Source of the DNA: Pseudarthrobacter sp. IC2-21 | GTDB lineage: Bacteria; Actinomycetota; Actinomycetes; Actinomycetales; Micrococcaceae | NCBI RefSeq assembly: GCF_034048115.1 | Contig: NZ_CP139145.1 | Span: 3,472,001-3,536,000 of the forward strand | DNA length: 64,000 bases | Direction of reading: 5' to 3' | Part shown: one piece after another, positions 17,111-26,344 of the stretch | How positions within the stretch are numbered: the first letter of the stretch is position 1 | Layout: each line of letters begins with the position of its first letter | Program-made: the position numbers and the translations under genes | The notes under the pieces: model-generated | What the model saw: only the letters and a program-made list of their open reading frames with translations | Database searches by the model: none | Told to the model about the DNA's origin: nothing

Positions 17111-17943
17111 GGGAGCCGCCTCTGGGATTCCATACGGATTTCCGCAGCCCGATGGGTTTCGGCCAGCAACTGTGCCAGCAGGGCTTCATTGCCGGGCGCA
17201 AGTTCGTATTTCAGCAGCTTGGCCGCCTTCCCGGGATCGGTTTCACCCAGCCCGTAGCTGGGGCACCAGTTGGCCACCGGGCACGCCCCGCATGCCGGCT
17301 TGCGTGAGTGGCACACCCGCCGCCCGTGGAACACCACCCGGTGCGAGAGCATGGTCCAGTCCTTCGGTTCGAACAGTTCGGCGACGTCGTGCTCGACCTG
17401 TACGGGATCTTCGGATTCGGTCCACCCGAACCGCCGCGCCAGCCGGCCGAAGTGCGTGTCAACGGTGATGCCGGGGATGCCGAACGCGTTACCGAGCACC
17501 ACATTCGCTGTCTTCCGGCCAACCCCGGGAAGGGTCACCAGGTCCTCCAGCCGGCCGGGCACCTCGCCGTTGTACTCATCAACCAGGCGATGGCTGAGCG
17601 CGAGCACGTTCTTCGTTTTGGCCCGGAAGAACCCGGTGGGCTGCAGGATCGCTTCCAGCTCGGCGGGCTCGGCTTCGGACATGGCCCGCGCATCCGGGTA
17701 CCGCGCAAACAGGATTTTGGTGACCTGGTTGACCAGCACATCGGTGGTCTGCGCGGACAGGACCGTGGCCACCACCAGTTCAAAGGGGTTCCGGAAATCG
17801 AGCTCGGCGTGGGCGTAGGGGTATTTCTCCGCCAGGGCTTTATTGATCCGCCGCGCCCGGCGCTTTAATGCCAGCAATGACTCTGCCGGGCGGGGTGCGG
17901 CAACTCTGGCCGGTGCGGCGCCGGCTGAACGGGAGATGGCCAC
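17107..17943 (-). CDS. nth: Endonuclease III (DNA glycosylase/AP lyase)
   Basis: A 278-residue base-excision repair enzyme removing oxidised pyrimidines. The HhH motif [20 protein letters not shown] is followed by the catalytic Asp in [15 protein letters not shown], and the [4Fe-4S] cluster ligands are in [17 protein letters not shown] (Cys-X6-Cys-X2-Cys-X5-Cys pattern). A basic N-terminal extension of about 35 residues precedes the core. The start is the GTG at 17941-17943. It is cotranscribed with the NUDIX gene. Confidence 0.95.
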   Translation of the reverse strand: MAISRSAGAAPARVAAPRPAESLLALKRRARRINKALAEKYPYAHAELDFRNPFELVVATVLSAQTTDVLVNQVTKILFARYPDARAMSEAEPAELEAILQPTGFFRAKTKNVLALSHRLVDEYNGEVPGRLEDLVTLPGVGRKTANVVLGNAFGIPGITVDTHFGRLARRFGWTESEDPVQVEHDVAELFEPKDWTMLSHRVVFHGRRVCHSRKPACGACPVANWCPSYGLGETDPGKAAKLLKYELAPGNEALLAQLLAETHRAAEIRMESQRRLP

Positions 17944-17952
17944 GTGACCTGG

Positions 17953-19269
17953 CTAGCCGCGCTCGATGTTGCTGAGGTCGCGCAGGACGCCCAGACGACC
18001 GTCGGTGTGCTGGACCAGGAATTCGTGGCCACGGTCCTCCAGGGCGAGCACCCAGCCGCCGGGTTCGATCACGAATGCAGGGGCACCCGTCCGGGGATCG
18101 ACGGCGGTGCGGTGTTGCGCCACGGCAAACCAGAAAGCCTCGTGGACCGGCGCATCCGATTCTTCCGGCCGGCTGGCAGGGTCCACGGTCGCCCCGATCG
18201 GCTCTGCGCTGCGCACCTGCTGATGCACGGCCGTGGCGGCAGGTTCCGCTGCAGACTGCCGGGCAGGGGCCTGCGCGGCGCCGTCGTGCACTGGTTCGGG
18301 CGCGGCCGCGGGCGCCCCGGTGGGAGCGGCCTGATCAGCCGTCGCGGCGGCCGGGACGTCACCCATCCTGGTTTCCTCCGCGGCGGACGCGGCGCGGGCG
18401 TTTGGCTGCGGGGCTGAAGGAACGACGTCGGCGGCTTGCGTTGCCGGAGTCGGGTCACCGGCCGGGGTCCACTCCCGGACTTCCGGGGCCGAGGACACTG
18501 CCGTGGCCCCCGGGGTGGCGGTGCCGTCAGCAGTACCGGCCGCAGGCGCCGAGGCATCCGGGGCTGAAGCGGCCTGTGCGGACGGGCCGGAATGTTTGGA
18601 CGGCCACAGGCCGGCAGGGAGCCCGAAACCCCGTTTGGACCCGGCCCCGGATGCGGCAGCGGGCTTGGGCTCCTTCGGGGTATGCGGCTTGGGGAGCGGG
18701 ACCGCTGACTCGCGGGCCACCAGGTGGGCAGTGGTTTCCTCACGTCCCAGGAAGTCCCCGGCGAAGAACGGGATGAAGCGGCCCAGCACAGTCGCTCCGA
18801 AGAGGATCACGGAACCCACCAGGCCCACGAGAAGGCTCGGGACGTAGGCAGCGGCAGCGGAAACAAAGAAGAATGCCAGTGCGAAGGACGCCACCACGGA
18901 GGCGAACTGGTCAACGGAGAGCGATCCGATGCGGACCTTCGTTGCGGGGGCAAGCCGGCGGGCGGCAAAAAGTGCGGTGACGATCAGTGGCAGCACAATG
19001 CCGAGGCCGAGGAAGAACAGGCTGCCGGCGTTCCAGAGATTGAACCGGCCAAAGAAGATCGGAAGCAGCGAGGCGATCAGCAGGACCAGGGTGGCCGCGA
19101 AAACCGCGAGGTCCCGGATGGTGAAGGGACCCAGCACAGCCTGGTTGGTGGTGCCGGGTTTGGCGGAAGCAGGCCGCTGTGAACCGCTGGCGGCGCCGTC
19201 CCTTTCGGTTGCGCCAGGCCCTGCCTCCGTTGCACGGCCCGGTTTCTGGCCGACGATTTGCTGGTTCAT
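17953..19269 (-). CDS. Membrane protein with long Pro/Ala-rich cytoplasmic tail, unknown
   Basis: A 438-residue protein. The N-terminal ~45 residues are polar; then four hydrophobic segments: LAVFAATLVLLIASLLPIFF, LFFLGLGIVLPLIVTALF, VVASFALAFFFVSAAAAYV, and SLLVGLVGSVILFGATVLG. From about residue 190 to 370 it is Ala/Pro/Thr-rich and low-complexity. The final ~60 residues look folded (EAFWFAVAQHRTAVDPRTGA and FVIEPGGWVLALEDRGHEFL). No family is recognised. AGGAG precedes ATG 19269. It is nine bases upstream of nth and probably in the same transcript. Confidence 0.75.
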   Translation of the reverse strand: MNQQIVGQKPGRATEAGPGATERDGAASGSQRPASAKPGTTNQAVLGPFTIRDLAVFAATLVLLIASLLPIFFGRFNLWNAGSLFFLGLGIVLPLIVTALFAARRLAPATKVRIGSLSVDQFASVVASFALAFFFVSAAAAYVPSLLVGLVGSVILFGATVLGRFIPFFAGDFLGREETTAHLVARESAVPLPKPHTPKEPKPAAASGAGSKRGFGLPAGLWPSKHSGPSAQAASAPDASAPAAGTADGTATPGATAVSSAPEVREWTPAGDPTPATQAADVVPSAPQPNARAASAAEETRMGDVPAAATADQAAPTGAPAAAPEPVHDGAAQAPARQSAAEPAATAVHQQVRSAEPIGATVDPASRPEESDAPVHEAFWFAVAQHRTAVDPRTGAPAFVIEPGGWVLALEDRGHEFLVQHTDGRLGVLRDLSNIERG

Positions 19270-19676
19270 TCTGTTCTCCTAAGCGTGGCGGCACGGGACG
19301 GTTCCGTCCCAAAAACTGTGCCGTCCGGAACGGCGGCAGCCAGCGGTCCCGGGCAATGTTGCACCGGATCCGGCAGCTCCGTAGAAAGTCACAATCCAAT
19401 CTCAGCCTAGTCATCCGCATGGCCGATCACTAGCTGATCCGCCCCCGTGGAAGGGCGCCGGGCGCGCTTCCGTAACCATTCACCGCTAAATAAATGCCGT
19501 TCGCGGGCTGCACTGTGACAGGTGACACATCGGAACGGGCTGGGCATTAGGCTTGGTTCCGGAACAGCTGTTTGCGGAACATTCGTGACCTGCCGTGCCC
19601 CGTAATGCGCACTGCGGCGGAGTATGGCCGGGTGACGGCATGCCGCAGAAAAGACCGATGAATGATGAGGTTCACC
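19270..19676. promoter_or_regulatory. Divergent intergenic region with a Crp/GlxR-like site and a 16-bp palindrome
   Basis: A 407-bp region between the membrane-protein gene and acs; no gene is supported. GGGACGG-TT-CCGTCCC (19295-19310) is a perfect dyad 26 bp upstream of the minus-strand start. TGTGA-CAGGTG-ACACA (19514-19529) matches the Crp/GlxR consensus TGTGA-N6-TCACA at 9 of 10 positions and lies about 150 bp upstream of acs. GlxR control of acetate genes is known in Corynebacterium; here it is an inference. Confidence 0.5.
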
Positions 19677-21689
<2,013 letters not shown>

Positions 21690-21722
21690 GTCCAGGGTTT
21701 GAGGGTAGCGGGCAAGGTCCAT

Positions 21723-21752
21723 GCCCGTGCCCGTGCCCGTGCCCGTGCCCGT
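21723..21752. repeat. Hexanucleotide tandem repeat (GCCCGT)x5
   Basis: Five exact copies of GCCCGT lie immediately upstream of the inverted repeat at 21755-21844, between acs and aroQ. A perfect short tandem array of this kind is a candidate slippage (length-variable) locus. Confidence 0.9.
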
Positions 21753-21754
21753 AG

Positions 21755-21844
21755 GATTCTGCACCATCATTCACGTGCCGCTGCCGCCGGACGCCGGAAA
21801 GCAAGGCGGCACGGGCCCGGCGGGCCGAATGATGGTGCAGGATC
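21755..21844. repeat. Inverted repeat, 18-bp arms with 54-nt loop
   Basis: Left arm GATTCTGCACCATCATTC (21755-21772) and right arm GAATGATGGTGCAGGATC (21827-21844) pair at 17 of 18 positions. The GC-rich loop contains a smaller nested pair, GTGCCG (21775-21780) / CGGCAC (21807-21812). It ends 19 bp before the aroQ start. No U-tract follows, so it is not an ordinary terminator; it resembles a small intergenic mobile repeat or an mRNA leader structure. Confidence 0.8.
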
Positions 21845-21863
21845 CGACCGGTAAATTGGACCC

Positions 21864-22349
21864 ATGACTGAACACGCCACCGAAAACGTCCGGACCGGTA
21901 CCGGCACCACGGCCGGCCGGGGCACCATTCTGGTGATCAACGGCCCCAACCTCAATCTGCTCGGAACCCGCGAGCCGGAAAAGTACGGCACCTCCACGCT
22001 CGCCGACGTCGAACGGCTCGCCGCCGACGCCGCGAAAGCGCACGGGTTCAACGTCGAATGCGTCCAGTCCAACCACGAGGGGGTCCTGCTCGACGCTATC
22101 CACGCGGCCCGCACCAACGCCGTCGGGATTGTCCTGAACGCGGGCGCGTACACGCACACGTCCGTTGCGCTGCGCGACGCCCTGGCAGCGGTGCAGCTGC
22201 CCGCCGTCGAAGTGCACATCACCAACGTGCACCAGCGGGAGGAGTTCCGTCACCACTCGTTCCTGTCCCCGGTGTGCGCAGCCGTGATCGTGGGAGCCGG
22301 CGTGTTCGGCTACAAGCTCGCCATCGACTACCTGGCCGACGTCCTCTGA
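21864..22349 (+). CDS. aroQ: Type II 3-dehydroquinate dehydratase
   Basis: A 161-residue shikimate-pathway enzyme. The N-terminal ~20 residues are an extension. The core begins [18 protein letters not shown] with the catalytic Tyr on the flexible loop, continues with [16 protein letters not shown], and holds the active-site His in [19 protein letters not shown]. The length is slightly above the ~146-150 typical for the family because of the extension. It is convergent with marP. Confidence 0.95.
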   Translation: MTEHATENVRTGTGTTAGRGTILVINGPNLNLLGTREPEKYGTSTLADVERLAADAAKAHGFNVECVQSNHEGVLLDAIHAARTNAVGIVLNAGAYTHTSVALRDALAAVQLPAVEVHITNVHQREEFRHHSFLSPVCAAVIVGAGVFGYKLAIDYLADVL

Positions 22350-22376
22350 TTCAGGCCCGCCTCCGGTCCGGGGGCG

Positions 22377-23561
22377 CTACTTCTGGATGCACTGCCCCGA
22401 TGACACGGGGGCGCTGAACCCGGCAGCCTGGGACGCCACCGGGTAGAGGTCCTCCATGGTGATCGCAAAGCCCAGTTCTGCGTCAGAGGTTGCCTTGGCG
22501 AAGATGACGCCGGCCACCTGGCCCTCAGTGGTCAGCAGCGGGCCGCCGGAGTTTCCCGGCTGGACGTCCCCGGCCAGCCGGTAGATGTCCTCAGGGGCCG
22601 GGTTCTGGCCGTAAATGTCAGGTACCAGGACCGAGGCGATGTCCTGGACGGTGGCGGGGTTGGACTTGAAGGGGCCGCCGTGAGGATAGCCGGCGAAGGC
22701 CGCCTGGCTGCCGTTGGGAAGGTCCGAGGCCAGGGCCAGCGGCTCGGACGGCAGGCCGTCAACGGCCAGGACGGCGAGGTCATGCCGGGTGTCGAAGTAG
22801 ACCACACGTCCCGGCATCGCTCCGCCGTCGGGGATCTCCACCACCGGCTGCGACACGCCCGCCACCACATGGGCGTTGGTCACAACCCGTCCCGGGGAAA
22901 CCACAAAGCCGGTGCCGGTCTGGTTCTGGCCGCACTGGTAAGCCGTTCCGGCGATTTTCAGGACCGAGTCGGCGGCCCGGTTCAGGGCCGGTGTATTAGT
23001 GCTGGCGTTAGGCACGGACACTTTTGGCCCCTGCCCCAGGCCTTCGATCAGCGTGGGGATGCCGTTGCCGATCACCGTTGAACGCAACTGCGCGAGGGTC
23101 GCCTTCACCGGGACCGGCGTCAGGCCGTCGATGTAGCGGATCACCTTGGACTCCGCCAGCTGCTGGGACACAAAGGGAACGCCCAGGGAGCTGACGCTGA
23201 AGGCCAGCATGGACATCACCAGCGCTGACACCACCACATTGACGATGCCGCCAATAAGCCGGTCCGCCGCCCGTAGCGGTTGAACCCGCACGGCACCGCG
23301 GATTTTCCGCCCGGCCATGGTCCCCACGCCATGCCCCATGGCCATCAGGACCACGGCAGCAGCCACAATCGCGGTCAGCCTCCAGCCGGAGTCTTTCACG
23401 ATCTCGCTGACCAGCGGTACGGCAAAAAAGGCAGCCACGGCGCCCGCGGCGAAGCCCGCAATTCCCCCGAGCGTGACCAGGAAGCCATTACGCAGGCCAT
23501 AGATCAGGTAAGACAGCAGGGCCAGGATCAGCGCCAGGTCCAGAACGGTCAAGCCAAACAC
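22377..23561 (-). CDS. marP: Periplasmic serine protease with CvpA membrane domain (MarP-like)
   Basis: A 394-residue protein, close in size to mycobacterial MarP (Rv3671c), an acid-resistance protease. The N-terminus has four membrane helices of the CvpA/colicin V type (VLDLALILALLSYLIYG onward). The chymotrypsin-like domain has catalytic His in VVTNAHVVAG, Asp in DTRHDLAVLAV, and Ser near residue 338 in VQPGNSGGPLL. The start is GTG 23561, with GAGGAG five bases upstream; the frame continues upstream to 23795 but that stretch has no SD or membrane signal. It is divergent from the Crp gene. Confidence 0.93.
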   Translation of the reverse strand: MFGLTVLDLALILALLSYLIYGLRNGFLVTLGGIAGFAAGAVAAFFAVPLVSEIVKDSGWRLTAIVAAAVVLMAMGHGVGTMAGRKIRGAVRVQPLRAADRLIGGIVNVVVSALVMSMLAFSVSSLGVPFVSQQLAESKVIRYIDGLTPVPVKATLAQLRSTVIGNGIPTLIEGLGQGPKVSVPNASTNTPALNRAADSVLKIAGTAYQCGQNQTGTGFVVSPGRVVTNAHVVAGVSQPVVEIPDGGAMPGRVVYFDTRHDLAVLAVDGLPSEPLALASDLPNGSQAAFAGYPHGGPFKSNPATVQDIASVLVPDIYGQNPAPEDIYRLAGDVQPGNSGGPLLTTEGQVAGVIFAKATSDAELGFAITMEDLYPVASQAAGFSAPVSSGQCIQK

Positions 23562-23814
23562 TGACGCTCCTCTAATACGGTTGAGACCCAATTCTAGTGC
23601 CGTACGCTGACGCTCTTCTGTGGGAGTGCCCGCGGCCGGCCCTTCCCGCCGCGGCAGGACGCAGAATGCTGCCCGCAGCCGCCGGCATTGGTGCGGCCGG
23701 GCCTGCACGAACCCTCCGAACGGCGTTTCCGCTGCCAAGTACGTCACAGAACGCCGAAAATTCTGAAACAATGGCACAAGCGCCACAGCCGACACTTTTT
23801 ATTTGGGAGATTTC

Positions 23815-24492
23815 ATGGACATCGAGGTACTGCGCCGAGCACCACTATTTGCCACGCTTGACGACGAAGCATTCCGGCTGCTGACCGATGAGCTGACCGA
23901 GGTGGACCTTTCCCGCGGCGCCTCGGTCTTCCGCGAAGGCGACCAGGGTGATCAGCTCTACTTCATCGTCTCCGGCAAGGTGAAGCTGGGCCGCACGTCC
24001 CCCGATGGGCGCGAATCCCTGCTCGCCATCCTGGGCCCGGGCGAACTGTTCGGCGAAATGGCGCTCTTCGATCCCAGCCCCCGGACCGCCACGGCCACCG
24101 CGGTGTCCGAGACCCGGCTGGCCGGCCTGAAGAACGAAAGCCTCAACGGCCTGCTGCGGACCCGCCCCGAGGTGTCCGCGCAGCTGCTGCAGGCTCTGGC
24201 GCGCCGCCTGCGCCGCACCAACGATTCCTTGTCCGATCTGGTCTTCTCCGATGTCCCGGGCCGTGTGGCCAAGGCCCTCCTGGACCTGGCGGACCGCTTC
24301 GGCCGCCCGGCGACCGACGGCGTCCTGGTGGCCCACGAGCTCACACAGGAAGAACTGGCCCAGCTGGTCGGCGCCTCCCGCGAGACGGTCAACAAGGCCC
24401 TGGCCGAGTTCGTCCAGCGCGGCTGGCTCCGCCTCGAGGCCCGCGCCGTAGTCATCCTGGACATGCAGCGCCTCCGCCAGCGTTCCCGCTAG
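23815..24492 (+). CDS. Crp/Fnr-family regulator (Crp/GlxR type)
   Basis: A 225-residue cAMP receptor-type regulator. The cyclic-nucleotide-binding domain has the phosphate-binding cassette GPGELFGEMALFDPSPRTAT, close to mycobacterial Crp and corynebacterial GlxR. The C-terminal winged HTH is ELTQEELAQLVGASRETVNK, with recognition helix SRETVNKALAEF. GGGAG five bases ahead of ATG 23815 decides the start over the ATG at 23803. Matching TGTGA-N6-TCACA-like sites occur in this window upstream of acs and of the ABC exporter. Confidence 0.93.
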   Translation: MDIEVLRRAPLFATLDDEAFRLLTDELTEVDLSRGASVFREGDQGDQLYFIVSGKVKLGRTSPDGRESLLAILGPGELFGEMALFDPSPRTATATAVSETRLAGLKNESLNGLLRTRPEVSAQLLQALARRLRRTNDSLSDLVFSDVPGRVAKALLDLADRFGRPATDGVLVAHELTQEELAQLVGASRETVNKALAEFVQRGWLRLEARAVVILDMQRLRQRSR

Positions 24493-24521
24493 TCCCAGTT
24501 GCGTCCGGCCCAAGGTCCGGC

Positions 24522-24624
24522 AACGCTCTCTCACTTAATGCGCGAAAACGACCGACGCTCTCTCACTTTCTTCAAGAAAGTGAGAGAGCGTCGGGGGGAA
24601 ACCCACATTAAGTGAGAGAGCGTC
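24522..24624. repeat. Nested inverted repeat built from four copies of ACGCTCTCTCACTT
   Basis: The inner palindrome has 20-bp perfect arms (24553-24572 and 24574-24593) around a single base. Outer arms AACGCTCTCTCACTTAATG (24522-24540) and its complement (24606-24624) match at 18 of 19. All four arms contain ACGCTCTCTCACTT or its near match. It lies between the convergent Crp and NUDIX genes. It could act as a bidirectional terminator, but the duplicated arm structure points to a repeat element. Confidence 0.92.
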
Positions 24625-24686
24625 CGGGGTGGGGTGGGGGGCGGCGAAGGGCCGCTGGCCGGCGGACTCAACCCAGCGGGGGTGGG

Positions 24687-25598
24687 TCAGCGTTCGCGCT
24701 GCGGGACCCCGGCTACTGTCTTGGCCGCTTCAACCTCGAGCATCAGTTTGCCGTCCTCTTCAACGAGCTTCGGCTGATAAACGTGCGGCTTGCGTTTGTA
24801 GCTGAGGTAGGCGATGCAGCCGTTCGCGGCGGCCATCTTTTCGAGCATGATCTCCGAGCCGGGCACCAGGAGCTGGCTAAGGGTGAGGCCTACGGTGTTC
24901 TCCTGGCCCACCTCGTCCCCCAGGGCGGTGGTGTCGCGTTCGGCGATGGCCTTGGTGGCGCACACCCAGCGCCCCCAGATGCCCTTGCCCTCCAGCAGGC
25001 TCGGCTGCTGATTCACCGGCACCGTAGCCGCGAAGTACCGGGTGTCGAAGCGGCGGTGGGCGAAGTCCGGGCTCCGCCAGTTGACCAGCGGCTTCAGCAG
25101 GTCCGTCCGTACCGAGAGTCCCCGCTTGGCGAGCAGCTCGGTGAAAGTCTTCTCCTGATCGGCGACGGCCACCCGGATCTTCATCCATTCGTGGCTCGAT
25201 GTGCCTTCGACCGTGTTGGACATGTCCGGTCCGGCCAGGAGCACGCCGGTTTCCTCAAAGAGCTCGCGGATGGCGCCCACCACATGGCGGCGCGCCAGCC
25301 CGACGTCGGCCGTTCCCATCTGCTCAGCCCAATGCTGCGGTGACGGGCCCAGCCAGCCGACGGCGTCGTCGTCCGACGCCTCCAAAGAACCGCCGGGGAA
25401 GGCGAGAACGCCCAGCGGCGAGGAGCCTGGCCGGTATCCCAGCCACGTCTCCAGGCCGGTGGGCGAATCGCGCAGAAGCACCACGGAGGATGCCAGGCGG
25501 GCGGCACGCGGAGTCCGCTCACCGTGTTCGAACCAGCTTCGGGCCGCCCCTTCCAGTTCCGGAGGGAGGGCGAACAAGCGTCTGGCAAGTTGAGGCAA
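24687..25598 (-). CDS. NUDIX hydrolase
   Basis: A 303-residue protein, longer than a minimal Nudix fold. The Nudix box is AFPGGSLEASDDDAVGW, then an insertion, then GAIRELFEETGVLLAG: the box is split by an insertion of about 30 residues between the glycine loop and REx2EE helix, as seen in RNU/NUDT19-type proteins. The N-terminal half includes SSVVLLRDSPTGLETWLGYR. The apparent start is TTG 25598 with AAGGA rather far upstream, so the exact start is uncertain. It follows the RidA gene by 17 bp. The substrate is unknown. Confidence 0.85.
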   Translation of the reverse strand: MPQLARRLFALPPELEGAARSWFEHGERTPRAARLASSVVLLRDSPTGLETWLGYRPGSSPLGVLAFPGGSLEASDDDAVGWLGPSPQHWAEQMGTADVGLARRHVVGAIRELFEETGVLLAGPDMSNTVEGTSSHEWMKIRVAVADQEKTFTELLAKRGLSVRTDLLKPLVNWRSPDFAHRRFDTRYFAATVPVNQQPSLLEGKGIWGRWVCATKAIAERDTTALGDEVGQENTVGLTLSQLLVPGSEIMLEKMAAANGCIAYLSYKRKPHVYQPKLVEEDGKLMLEVEAAKTVAGVPQRER

Positions 25599-25615
25599 TT
25601 GAGTGAACCGGTTCC

Positions 25616-26149
25616 TTAGCTGAATTCAGCGATCAGTTCGACTTCCACCGGAGAGTCGAGCGGGAGAACTGAAACGCCGACGGCGGAACGGGCGTGCTGC
25701 CCGGCCTCACCAAACACCTGGCCCAGCAGCTCAGAGGCGCCGTTGATGACGCCCGGCTGGCCGGTGAAGGACGGGTCCGAGGAAACGAAGCCCACCACCT
25801 TGACGATGCGCGTGATGCGGTCAAGATCACCTATGACGCTCTTCACGGCGGCCAGGGCGTTGACGGCGCAGACGGCGGCATAGGCCTTGGCGGCTTCCGG
25901 GGACACGGTGGGCTCGTCAGAAGTGCCCTCCGTGCCGGTGGAAACCTTGCCGGTTGCTTCGAGTTTGCCGTTAATAAACGGCAGCTGACCGGAGGTGTAA
26001 ACGTGGCTGCCGGTGATGACCGCCGGAACGTAGGCGGCCACGGGTGCGGCCACCTCCGGAAGGCTCAGGCCAAGCTCGGCAAGACGCTGCTCGACGGCGG
26101 AAATGGGCGCTTCTGCCGCGCCGGACGTGGTCTCTGCGGAAGTGCTCAT
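25616..26149 (-). CDS. RidA-family protein
   Basis: A 177-residue member of the YjgF/YER057c/UK114 family (enamine/imine deaminase fold). Conserved features are ITGSHVYTSGQLPFINGKL near residues 50-68, an insertion with EGTSDEPTVSPE, and AVCAVNALAAVKSVIGDLDR. The canonical catalytic Arg near the C-terminus reads ARSAVGVSVLPLDSPVEVE, with Arg present. The start ATG 26149 has GGGAGAAG upstream. Part of the crp-NUDIX-RidA-DUF4177-ponA2 block conserved in actinobacteria. Confidence 0.9.
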   Translation of the reverse strand: MSTSAETTSGAAEAPISAVEQRLAELGLSLPEVAAPVAAYVPAVITGSHVYTSGQLPFINGKLEATGKVSTGTEGTSDEPTVSPEAAKAYAAVCAVNALAAVKSVIGDLDRITRIVKVVGFVSSDPSFTGQPGVINGASELLGQVFGEAGQHARSAVGVSVLPLDSPVEVELIAEFS

Positions 26150-26151
26150 TG

Positions 26152-26307
26152 CTACTGCTTCTCCCTTTTAAGGTACGCAACCAGGCCATTGCCGTCCGGT
26201 CCGGTAACTACCTGGACGAGTTCCCAGCCGTCCTCTCCCCACTGGTCCAGGATCTGCTTGGTGGCGTGAATAATGAGCGGAATCGTCGCGTACTCCCATT
26301 TGGTCAT
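26152..26307 (-). CDS. DUF4177 small protein (51 aa)
   Basis: A 51-residue protein: TKWEYATIPLIIHATKQILD then QWGEDGWELVQVV and a short C-terminus, the usual DUF4177 pattern of a small beta-alpha-beta protein of unknown role. A similar-sized protein is encoded between RidA and ponA2 in mycobacteria. No SD precedes ATG 26307, and only 37 bp separate it from the divergent ponA start, so a leaderless message is plausible. Confidence 0.85.
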   Translation of the reverse strand: MTKWEYATIPLIIHATKQILDQWGEDGWELVQVVTGPDGNGLVAYLKREKQ

Positions 26308-26344
26308 GAGAGAAAGACTAGTCGTTGCCGGTAAAGTGGAAAAC

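Noticed and set aside
21723..21752. GCCCGT array considered as CRISPR
   Set aside because: Six-base units without spacers; no cas genes in the window.
24522..24624. Nested repeat considered a CRISPR or an insertion-sequence end
   Set aside because: No spacers of constant size, no transposase frame, no target-site duplication visible. Kept as a repeat element of unknown type.
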